A stretch of DNA of 9,306 nucleotides. Origin: Rhodospirillaceae bacterium. Lineage in GTDB: Bacteria > Pseudomonadota > Alphaproteobacteria > Micavibrionales > Micavibrionaceae. The number at the start of each line of letters is the position of its first letter. The stretch's first letter is position 1. The stretch is from the NCBI GenBank assembly GCA_003452275.1, contig DMIT01000174.1:1-9306 (forward strand). Direction: 5' to 3'. The notes under the pieces are model-generated. The model saw nothing but the letters and a program-made list of their open reading frames with translations. It did not search any database and was not told the origin of the DNA. Of the stretch, positions 1 through 5,006 are shown piece by piece. The translations under genes were made by a program, and so were the position numbers.

Positions 1-274
1 TTTTCAATGCGGCATCTATCTGGAACGACGAAGAATGATGCGTCTGCACCGCGGGCCCGTTAAAGGTTTCCAGTGTGATGGTTCCCGTCATATTTTGCCC
101 GATTTTATCTTTATAACTCCTTTTTAAGCCCTTTGCTCTATCATCGGTCATGATGTTCGGTGCGGAAAATGTTGTGACGTCTGCGGTGGCTTGCCCCCAA
201 ATGGCGATATCTTCCTCTTGCAGAAGACGCACTTGGCGGGGCTTATGAATTTTGGGGGGCTTTTTTTCTTTCAT
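1..274 (-). CDS. Smr/MutS-family protein, N-terminal part (gene runs off the left edge)
   Basis: An open frame runs leftward from an ATG at 274 to the window edge, giving about 91 residues with no stop. The start is lysine- and proline-rich, followed by a segment reading RQVRLLQEEDIAIWGQATAD and, at the edge, FQIDAALK. In alphaproteobacterial Smr proteins an N-terminal 'L..ED..LW..V..DV' segment precedes a basic linker that leads into the Smr domain with its LDLHG motif; this piece matches that first part. The Smr domain itself, a DNA-binding/nicking domain related to the MutS2 C-terminus, would lie outside the window, so the call rests on the N-terminus only. A second in-frame ATG lies 9 bases upstream (283). 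Neither start has a clear Shine-Dalgarno sequence. The gene is divergent from the exported-protein gene at 324, leaving only 40-50 bases for both promoters. Confidence 0.55.
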   Translation of the reverse strand, partial: MKEKKPPKIHKPRQVRLLQEEDIAIWGQATADVTTFSAPNIMTDDRAKGLKRSYKDKIGQNMTGTITLETFNGPAVQTHHSSSFQIDAALK

Positions 275-323
275 AATGTGCATTACAATAGATGGATATG
301 TTGATGACTGGCAAGGATAGATA

Positions 324-1106
324 ATGTCTTGGTTTAAAAATACGCTGTCAAATCTGGTTTCGGGCGGGGTCATTGTGATTTTGGGCCTGTGCTTTCCTGT
401 GATCGGGGCCTCGGCTGCGGAGCGCGTGACTTATGACCGCGCCTTGATCACCAAACTTCCTTCGACCAATGATGAAGTCGGTATTGCTTTTCTCAAAACG
501 GCCAATAATTTCCCCGATTTCGGAACGATTGTCGAAGATACCGATGCCTATCGCAACCTGAATCCGCTGGCCCAGCAGGATTATAAATCGAAAATGGTCA
601 ATAAGTTGCAAAATAGCTTTATGACCTTTTCGCCTAAAAAATCAGACTTGATTATCCGCGTCAAAGTGAATGTGTTGTTCAAAAAACTGGCAAATGGCGA
701 AGGTATCATCCAGTTGAAGACTTTCCCCGATGATCCGGTTTATTTTCCGTTCTATTTTGCCAAATATCCGATTGCCCTGATTGTCAAGGATATGGAATTG
801 TTCAGAGAACTCCATCTCGATAAGGCCGATACCGATATTGTCTATAGCCGTTTATCGCTGAGCGGGGATGCAACCTTGTTGCTACAACTTTATGTTCTGG
901 CGGCTGATGATACGAAAACGATCAAACTTGATAATATTCCCCAATATCCGTTGCTGGCCGAAATCGGCTATATCGGTTTGCTGAACAGTCAGGCCGAACA
1001 AATCTGGGCTTGGCGCAATGGTAGACTGGGTGGGAAGAAAATAACCGGAAGTGATCGTGGCTCTCTCGTCGATCTGGTTCCGGCTGATAGGGCCATCGGG
1101 AAATAG
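324..1106 (+). CDS. Exported protein of unknown function
   Basis: A 260-residue protein. The start is supported by AAGGA at 313-317, six bases before the ATG. Residues 1-32 look like a Sec signal peptide: a lysine at position 5, a hydrophobic run around 13-28 (VSGGVIVILGLCFPVIG) and an Ala-Ser-Ala-Ala cleavage region, so the mature protein is probably periplasmic. There is no lipobox cysteine at the cleavage site. The mature part is a mixed alpha/beta sequence: a segment with 'AYRNLNPLAQQDY' around 75-87, an alternating hydrophobic stretch (DLIIRVKVNVLF, 108-119) and a further strand-rich region at 136-155. I do not recognise the family with confidence; it only loosely resembles small exported DUF4852-like proteins, and this is from memory. 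It lies 18 bases upstream of the next gene, so the two are probably co-transcribed. Confidence 0.72.
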   Translation: MSWFKNTLSNLVSGGVIVILGLCFPVIGASAAERVTYDRALITKLPSTNDEVGIAFLKTANNFPDFGTIVEDTDAYRNLNPLAQQDYKSKMVNKLQNSFMTFSPKKSDLIIRVKVNVLFKKLANGEGIIQLKTFPDDPVYFPFYFAKYPIALIVKDMELFRELHLDKADTDIVYSRLSLSGDATLLLQLYVLAADDTKTIKLDNIPQYPLLAEIGYIGLLNSQAEQIWAWRNGRLGGKKITGSDRGSLVDLVPADRAIGK

Positions 1107-1124
1107 GCGCAGGAAGGGAATGTC

Positions 1125-1700
1125 ATGTCCATACCGACGCGTTTTGATCCCTTTATTCAGGCAGTTTCGCGTAAGGCAGAGGGTATTTACACCAAAATGG
1201 CCATCCAGCGCGATGAAAGTCAGGATTTAACCCGTCGCCGCAAACATGAAAAAGATCAGGATAGCGCTTCCGCTGCATGGGAAGACACCACCGATGTTTC
1301 GGTGATCGCTCTGCGCGGATTTTTAGAGGATTTATTGGGGCTGGCGCATTCGGTCCCCGAAATTCATAACGATGACCTGCCATTGCCTCCTATTGCGGCG
1401 ACCCAGCCCGCGGCTCCTTCCACGGCGGCCTCCCACGCGGCGCAGGCCTATCGCACTACAGGGCGCGTGGTGCATGACGAAAATGTGGAAATGGATAAGG
1501 CCGCACCGCTGATTCCCCCCGCCGCACCCGATAGTACTGTCACTTTGGGCGATGATTTCGGCGAAGCCGAACGCGAGATGATGCGCGGCTATTTACAGGA
1601 TTTGGTTGATCTGGAAAAGGCCGGTATCACATCTCTCACCCTGCGCCGTAGCCTGACTTTTCTGGAAAGCATAGATCAGGCGATTCAATTGGCGAAATAA
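1125..1700 (+). CDS. Unknown helical protein with a duplicated RG(F/Y)L(E/Q)DL motif
   Basis: A 191-residue cytoplasmic-looking protein with no signal peptide or membrane segment. The start is well supported: an AGGAAGGGA purine run at 1111-1119 sits five bases before the ATG. The N-terminal third is charged (residues 27-48 hold many Arg, Lys, Asp and Glu). Two short helical segments are alike: LRGFLEDLLGL at 63-73 and MRGYLQDLVDL at 153-163. They are separated by a low-complexity Ala/Pro/Thr linker (about 85-137), which also raises the local GC content. The C-terminus is a leucine-rich amphipathic helix ending in IDQAIQLAK. I do not recognise a family. It follows the exported-protein gene after an 18-base gap, and the two look like an operon. 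The paired helices could be a protein-binding module; that is inference. Confidence 0.7.
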   Translation: MSIPTRFDPFIQAVSRKAEGIYTKMAIQRDESQDLTRRRKHEKDQDSASAAWEDTTDVSVIALRGFLEDLLGLAHSVPEIHNDDLPLPPIAATQPAAPSTAASHAAQAYRTTGRVVHDENVEMDKAAPLIPPAAPDSTVTLGDDFGEAEREMMRGYLQDLVDLEKAGITSLTLRRSLTFLESIDQAIQLAK

Positions 1701-1703
1701 GGG

Positions 1704-1732
1704 TTGCTTTTTCTATGAAAATTCCATAATAT
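1704..1732 (+). promoter_or_regulatory. Candidate sigma70-type promoter for the gene at 1773
   Basis: TTGCTT at 1704-1709 and TAATAT at 1727-1732 are separated by 17 bases, in an AT-rich 72-base gap after the stop codon at 1700. The expected transcription start, near 1739, leaves a leader of about 34 bases. The -10 box is a 4/6 match, so this is a plausible but unproven assignment. Confidence 0.35.
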
Positions 1733-1759
1733 TAACAAAAAACAACAATATAAGTCATT

Positions 1760-1764
1760 AAAGG
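1760..1764 (+). promoter_or_regulatory. Ribosome-binding site that fixes the start at 1773
   Basis: AAAGG at 1760-1764 lies eight bases before ATG 1773. It overlaps the in-frame GTG at 1764, which therefore cannot be the real start. This makes the product 230 residues instead of 233. Confidence 0.6.
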
Positions 1765-1772
1765 TGTGTCAA

Positions 1773-2465
1773 ATGGTTAAACCTGTTTTCCAAGCAGCTT
1801 CACAAATGAGATCAGCAGAAACAGCAGATGCGGCGCTTGACATTGCGCTTCGATTCCTCTCGTCTCCTGCTGCTGAGCATGTGAAACGCGATCAGGCGGG
1901 AACTCTTCTGAACGCTGCTAAAGACGTTTTCGTAGTCCACAGAGCGCCAGTTCATTATGGACAGATGCTTAATATGGCAATTGAAAATCCAAGAATTTCT
2001 GCTGATCTTCAACAACTCGCGAATTTTGCTCTGATCGATTTTAAGGCGGAAACCTCTGGTAATGTTCTTGGGGCCATCAGAAATGCTAAGGTTTTGGGTG
2101 GAGTCAGGGCAGCTCTTTCTGTGACACCGGAAACTCGCAGCTTGCCAAATGAAGAAACAATATCTGTGCCTTTTGCGGCTTTATATAGTGCGCGGGATTA
2201 TGAGGGCCTGAAAAGTCAAATCAATCATGCCCTGATGGAACAGGATGTAGGCGATTCAGAAGCCGAAGGCTTTATGAGGGTATTTTCGACTGTGTCGAGG
2301 CGGCTAGGTTTAATGGCACTGCAACGGGATGAATTGCTGCAATTCATTATGGATCAGTCTAGCGAGAAAGATAAATTATATCAGTTAGCCGCAGATGCCC
2401 AAATTCAAGAAGGGGCTCCACCGAAATCTGCTCATAATTTGGGACGTGGTTTGGATATGTCCTGA
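1773..2465 (+). CDS. Unknown helical protein, 230 residues
   Basis: The chosen start is ATG 1773 with AAAGG eight bases upstream. The protein starts MVKPVFQAASQMRSAE and appears mostly helical, with alanine- and leucine-rich amphipathic stretches such as ADAALDIALRFLSS near the N-terminus and RRLGLMALQRDELLQFIMDQ in the C-terminal third. There is no signal peptide, no convincing membrane segment and no catalytic motif that I can see. The base composition looks more AT-rich than the metabolic genes to the right (for example 1981-2040 is about 37% GC by hand count). It appears to have its own promoter and so may not belong to the preceding pair. It ends 9 bases from the end of the convergent gene at 2475. 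I do not recognise the family; a role cannot be assigned. Confidence 0.65.
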   Translation: MVKPVFQAASQMRSAETADAALDIALRFLSSPAAEHVKRDQAGTLLNAAKDVFVVHRAPVHYGQMLNMAIENPRISADLQQLANFALIDFKAETSGNVLGAIRNAKVLGGVRAALSVTPETRSLPNEETISVPFAALYSARDYEGLKSQINHALMEQDVGDSEAEGFMRVFSTVSRRLGLMALQRDELLQFIMDQSSEKDKLYQLAADAQIQEGAPPKSAHNLGRGLDMS

Positions 2466-2486
2466 TGCTGGCGATCAGGCCAGCGT
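2465..2486. terminator. Inverted repeat spanning both stop codons of a convergent pair
   Basis: GCTGGC (2467-2472) pairs with GCCAGC (2479-2484) around the loop GATCAG; an outer A-T pair adds to it across a T-G wobble. It covers the junction of the plus-strand gene ending at 2465 and the minus-strand gene ending at 2475. Neither side carries a T-run, so it is not a classical intrinsic terminator; it may act as a weak two-way transcription end or 3' stabiliser. Confidence 0.3.
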
Positions 2487-3524
2487 ATCAATAATCCGTT
2501 CAGGAAAAATCTTGCGTTCCAGTTCGCTGTCGCGGAACACCAGTGACGGGGCCATGATTTCGCTGCATTCCTCTAAAATCTGGCGCAGATGGGCCTCGTT
2601 GACAGGGTCGGGAATATGGCGGAATTCAGTGCTGTAACATAATGTGCGGGCAAGGGGGGCAAGATATGACCCGCCCTCCGGCAGACGTGCCAGATTTAAA
2701 ATATCGTCCCCCATCAACATCGCAATTCCACAGACATCATTCACGGATCGTTGCAAACGGGAATCCATATCATCCAGCGTCCGGTTATCACAGGCCGCCA
2801 GCAAATGGTCACATCCCATCCAGGTCAGGAATGTCTGGGCCAGACCGGCGGGGAATTCTTCCTGTTCCCAGAAATGGTTGGCGGCAACGGCGACATCGCC
2901 GATATCACCTGCAATCATATTGCGCCACGGGGTGGAATATCCTTCGTTGCGCAAATCCCAGATCATGCGCAACGCCATAATATCCATATCGGCGCGGCGC
3001 AGGCGTTCAAAAAATATCTGGTCGTCTGCCGTTAAATCAATCCGTGTCCGCACCCCGTTCATATCCTGCCACACCATGCGCAATCCACGCGCCAGATTGG
3101 TCAGGAATTGTAAACGGTCGTGATATGATTTGGACAAAGCCACAACCGACGGTGTGCCGCGTGGTAAAATCAAAATCCGCAATTGCGGGTCAATAATCGC
3201 GTGGCCATCTTCGATGTCATCCACTTCCAAAGACCAGTCTTCGAAACGGGCATCAAAGGCAATGGCGCGCCCGAGCGATGATTTGCACAAAATCGACAAA
3301 CCCCAGATCAGGGCATCTTCATCACACTGAAAAGCTGTAGAGGATAAAATCTGTTCAGGGGTTTGATCGTCCTGTTCGTTCTGGCGCTGTTTGACCAGTC
3401 GCAATAAATCTTCCAGCGCATAGGCATCGCCATCCTCGAACAAATCACCTTCGTTTTCGAAACCGGAATCATAACGGTCGTCGAATTGGAAATCATAAAT
3501 TTGCTGATCGTCAAAAATGTGCAT
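2475..3524 (-). CDS. Acidic protein, possibly a degenerate DUF6782-type putative metallopeptidase
   Basis: A 349-residue protein starting at ATG 3524, with AGGG five bases upstream. The first 60 residues are strongly acidic. Residues 105-125 look like a beta region (DGHAIIDPQLRILILPRG). It is followed by a helix with FLTNLARGLRMVWQD (140-154) and another with ADMDIMALRMIWDLRNEG (178-195), then AANHFWEQ (214-221). From memory, alphaproteobacterial DUF6782-type putative metallopeptidases have a similar layout: a helix of the form 'L.HELRH.WQ', then an 'R..EADA.A....W.LR..G' helix. If that comparison is right, the zinc-binding histidines are replaced here (ARGLRMVWQ instead of HELRHxxQ), so this would be a non-catalytic member. 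No signal peptide or membrane segment is visible. The family assignment is tentative; the gene itself is solid by length and ribosome-binding site. Confidence 0.7.
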   Translation of the reverse strand: MHIFDDQQIYDFQFDDRYDSGFENEGDLFEDGDAYALEDLLRLVKQRQNEQDDQTPEQILSSTAFQCDEDALIWGLSILCKSSLGRAIAFDARFEDWSLEVDDIEDGHAIIDPQLRILILPRGTPSVVALSKSYHDRLQFLTNLARGLRMVWQDMNGVRTRIDLTADDQIFFERLRRADMDIMALRMIWDLRNEGYSTPWRNMIAGDIGDVAVAANHFWEQEEFPAGLAQTFLTWMGCDHLLAACDNRTLDDMDSRLQRSVNDVCGIAMLMGDDILNLARLPEGGSYLAPLARTLCYSTEFRHIPDPVNEAHLRQILEECSEIMAPSLVFRDSELERKIFPERIIDTLA

Positions 3525-3576
3525 GTGAGCCCTAGAAAGAAGTAAAATGACCAGAACGGCCAGAGGATAAAAACAG

Positions 3577-3612
3577 TATATAGATAGTGCGTGTAAAACA
3601 CTATTCTATATA
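3577..3612. repeat. AT-rich inverted repeat between two minus-strand genes
   Basis: The left arm TATATAGATAGTG (3577-3589) and right arm CACTATTCTATATA (3599-3612) are complementary over 13 pairs with one bulged base, around a 9-base loop. On the minus strand the repeat is followed, three bases on, by TTTTTA, so it could end the transcript of the gene at 3696-4034. It also lies 53 bases upstream of the next gene's start and could instead be an operator or leader structure. Confidence 0.4.
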
Positions 3613-3629
3613 TGCCCAGTCTGCCCGAT

Positions 3630-3647
3630 AAGTGTTAACAACACCTT
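3630..3647. repeat. Short imperfect inverted repeat
   Basis: AAGTGTT (3630-3636) pairs with AACACCTT (3640-3647) with one bulged base and a 3-base loop (AAC). It lies in the same 171-base gap as the larger repeat at 3577-3612. No T-run follows on the minus strand. Function unknown; it may fold together with its neighbour in the same transcript. Confidence 0.25.
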
Positions 3648-3695
3648 TCCAGGCTTTTTGAAACTTGGTTTTTTTCTTACTTTTTCCGTTGTTTT

Positions 3696-4034
3696 CTAGT
3701 TCTTTTCAGAAATATAGACAATTCCGTCCGTCGCTTCGGCGCGCAGGACGGCGATATGGGTGGTTTGTTTTTGGCCATCCCCGCCAATGGCAATATCGTA
3801 ATAAAGACCAGCCGGAATATAATGGTCGGTCGTGGTCGCTGTGACGGTGGACGGCCCGCATTTGACAAAGACCGCGATGGTCGGGCAGATCGAAATGACC
3901 TGGGTATCGGCTCCAAAAGCCGTGACGTTGCGCGCCGTGGTGGCGGTGGCGGCAATGGTATGTGAACCGCCTTCTTTGAGGCGCAGGGCCGGAATCGGGT
4001 TATTATTGTCATCGGTTGGCATTAAGGTTGGCAT
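3696..4034 (-). CDS. Small virion-like protein (phage or gene-transfer-agent accessory type)
   Basis: A 112-residue protein starting at ATG 4034, supported by AAAGGA at 4041-4046 with a six-base spacing. The sequence runs MPTLMPTDDNNNPIPALRLK, then a beta-rich body with TAFGADTQVISICPT, 'AVFVKCG', a YIPAGLYYDIAI segment and ending AVLRAEATDGIVYISEKN. Small tailed-phage and prophage proteins share this plan: an N-terminal 'MPTL..P' leader, 'RLV.T.DC.VAFG', 'LPAG..EYF.V' and a closing 'VA.I......GTLYVTE' strand. They are usually found among virion structural genes; their exact position in the particle is not known to me. Here the gene stands alone, with no terminase, portal or capsid gene in the window. 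It lies downstream of a promoter carrying a LexA-type box and of an intrinsic terminator. Expression would therefore need readthrough of that terminator. Confidence 0.7.
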   Translation of the reverse strand: MPTLMPTDDNNNPIPALRLKEGGSHTIAATATTARNVTAFGADTQVISICPTIAVFVKCGPSTVTATTTDHYIPAGLYYDIAIGGDGQKQTTHIAVLRAEATDGIVYISEKN

Positions 4035-4040
4035 GGAAAA

Positions 4041-4046
4041 TCCTTT
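4041..4046 (-). promoter_or_regulatory. Ribosome-binding site of the virion-like gene
   Basis: On the minus strand AAAGGA sits six bases before ATG 4034, near-ideal spacing. It shows the gene is built to be translated even though a terminator lies only about 10 bases upstream of it. Confidence 0.6.
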
Positions 4047-4055
4047 CGGTTGAAA

Positions 4056-4093
4056 TCAAAACAACAAAAATCCCCGTAAAATTCTTTACGGGG
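4056..4093 (-). terminator. Intrinsic terminator in the leader of the virion-like gene
   Basis: CCCCGTAAA (4072-4080) and TTTACGGGG (4085-4093) form a perfect 9-bp stem with a 4-base loop. Read on the minus strand the stem is followed by ATTTTTGTTGTTTT (4071-4058), a T-rich tail. The other strand has no T-run after the stem, so it acts on minus-strand transcription. It ends 22 bases before ATG 4034 and lies downstream of the promoter at 4142-4170. Confidence 0.75.
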
Positions 4094-4135
4094 ACGTTCG
4101 TCAAACAGGAAAAAAACGCGCAATAAAGGCGTGAT
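4060..4135 (-). ncRNA. Candidate small RNA or attenuated leader, about 75 nt
   Basis: A transcript starting about seven bases after the -10 box at 4142-4147 and ending in the T-tract at about 4060 would be roughly 75 nt long and would contain the 9-bp terminator stem. No open reading frame of note lies in it. The same RNA could simply be the terminated form of the leader of the virion-like gene. The end points are predicted, not measured. Confidence 0.3.
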
Positions 4136-4141
4136 AGGCTA

Positions 4142-4170
4142 GTTATGTTCTATATTTGTTCTTTTGTCAA
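4142..4170 (-). promoter_or_regulatory. Sigma70-type promoter with an embedded LexA-type box
   Basis: Read on the minus strand, TTGACA (4170-4165) and CATAAC (4147-4142) are separated by exactly 17 bases. The -35 is a perfect consensus and the -10 matches four of six. The spacer carries the GAAC-N7-GAAC sequence described separately. It faces the virion-like gene; no plus-strand gene starts nearby. Confidence 0.55.
4147..4161. promoter_or_regulatory. LexA-type SOS box, GTTC-N7-GTTC
   Basis: On the plus strand GTTC (4147-4150), TATATTT (4151-4157) and GTTC (4158-4161) give the direct repeat known as the alphaproteobacterial LexA operator. The spacer is fully A/T except none of it is G or C. 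It occupies the promoter spacer and touches the -10 box, a position where a bound repressor would block RNA polymerase. The eight fixed bases can occur by chance (roughly 0.3 expected in a window this size on both strands), so the promoter overlap is the stronger argument. Confidence 0.5.
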
Positions 4171-4236
4171 TCTAAAAGTTTATGGTTTGTTCCCTTTTGT
4201 CGTTTTGGCGGGTACTGTGGGTTATCTATCTGGAAC

Positions 4237-4911
4237 TTAAACCAGTTTCTGGCGAATGACTTCGACAGCCTGGGCGAAGGCGGTATCAATATCCATGGTG
4301 GAGGTGTCGAAATGAATGGCATCGGCGGCGGGTTTGAGGGGGGCGGTTTCACGACCGCTATCGCGCGCATCGCGTTCATACATATCTTGTAAAACTGTTT
4401 CATATGTTGTCGCAATGCCTTTGGCAGTTAATTCTTTGAAACGACGTTCGGCACGTATTTCTGCCTTGGCGGTCACATATAATTTGACGTTGGCATCGGG
4501 GCAGACCACGGTTCCGATATCTCGCCCGTCCAGAATCGATCCTTGAAAGGGTTTCTGGTGTGATTTTAACGGGGGGTGGCTGGCATATAGCTGCAATGTT
4601 TCGGTAATGATGGCCCTGACGGGGGGGAAGCGGCATGACCGTGAGGCAGCATCGGCGACAACGTCGTTGCGCAGGGCAGGGTCTTCCATCATGTCGGCTG
4701 TCAAATGATCGCGGACATAGATGGCTGCGGAGACGGCATCTTCGGGATCGTCGGGATTTTTCCCCAGATCGAGAATGTGTTTTGCCACGGCGCGATAGAC
4801 TGAACCGCTATCAAAATAGAATAAATGGAACTGGTCGGCTAAACGGCGGGCAAGCGTTCCTTTGCCACTGGCAGACGGGCCGTCAACGGCGATGGTGATA
4901 AACTGGGTCAT
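4237..4911 (-). CDS. cmk: (d)CMP kinase
   Basis: A 224-residue protein of normal family length that transfers phosphate from ATP to CMP or dCMP in pyrimidine nucleotide salvage and synthesis. Visible motifs are the P-loop GPSASGKGT (11-19), the DSGSVYRAVA segment (34-43) that helps form the nucleoside monophosphate site, LDGRDIGT (127-134) and the lid region ERDARDSGRETAPLKPA (179-195), followed by the HFDTSTM segment typical of the C-terminus. The family usually has DTGxxYR; here the threonine is serine, a mild change. AAAGG lies upstream of ATG 4911 but at a long spacing of about 13 bases, so the ribosome-binding site is weak. In many Alphaproteobacteria the order is aroA-cmk-rpsA; here a gene on the other strand separates it from aroA, and rpsA does not follow. 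Confidence 0.95.
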   Translation of the reverse strand: MTQFITIAVDGPSASGKGTLARRLADQFHLFYFDSGSVYRAVAKHILDLGKNPDDPEDAVSAAIYVRDHLTADMMEDPALRNDVVADAASRSCRFPPVRAIITETLQLYASHPPLKSHQKPFQGSILDGRDIGTVVCPDANVKLYVTAKAEIRAERRFKELTAKGIATTYETVLQDMYERDARDSGRETAPLKPAADAIHFDTSTMDIDTAFAQAVEVIRQKLV

Positions 4912-4939
4912 CAGATATATTTAGACCTTTCTGATAACA

Positions 4940-4954
4940 TTGACAAGCATGTCA
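4940..4954. promoter_or_regulatory. Dyad between divergent cmk and carboxypeptidase genes
   Basis: TGACA (4941-4945) and TGTCA (4950-4954) form an inverted repeat around AGCA. The left half overlaps TTGACA at 4940-4945 on the plus strand and TTGTCA (4946-4941) on the minus strand, both possible -35 boxes. The matching -10 boxes are poor in either direction, so the promoters are not firmly placed. Confidence 0.25.
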
Positions 4955-5006
4955 GAACCATGTTGAAATCAAAGAAAAATGAGTAACAGGGATATCAGAG
5001 TATCAA

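Noticed and set aside
285..314. Minus-strand promoter TTGCCA-18-TATTGT for the Smr-type gene
   Set aside because: It would start transcription near 278, leaving only about four bases before ATG 274. A nearly leaderless mRNA is possible but the -10 match is weak, so I did not list it.
800..810. GTTCAGAGAAC, a palindrome with GTTC half-sites
   Set aside because: The alphaproteobacterial LexA operator is a direct repeat GTTC-N7-GTTC. This is an inverted pair with a 3-base gap inside a coding region.
1764..1772. GTG at 1764 as the start of the unknown gene
   Set aside because: The GTG overlaps the AAAGG ribosome-binding site of ATG 1773, which has proper spacing.
2644..3123. Several plus-strand open frames antisense to the gene at 2475-3524
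   Set aside because: They are shadows of the 349-residue minus-strand gene: odd composition, no ribosome-binding sites and mutual overlap.
3677..4012. Open frame on the minus strand overlapping the virion-like gene
   Set aside because: Its product is rich in Pro, Arg and Ser in a pattern typical of an out-of-frame reading, and it has no ribosome-binding site, whereas the frame starting at 4034 has AAAGGA and a recognisable protein.
4225..4250. CCAG/CTGG complementarity around the cmk stop codon as a cmk terminator
   Set aside because: The stems are only 4 bp and no T-run follows on the minus strand.
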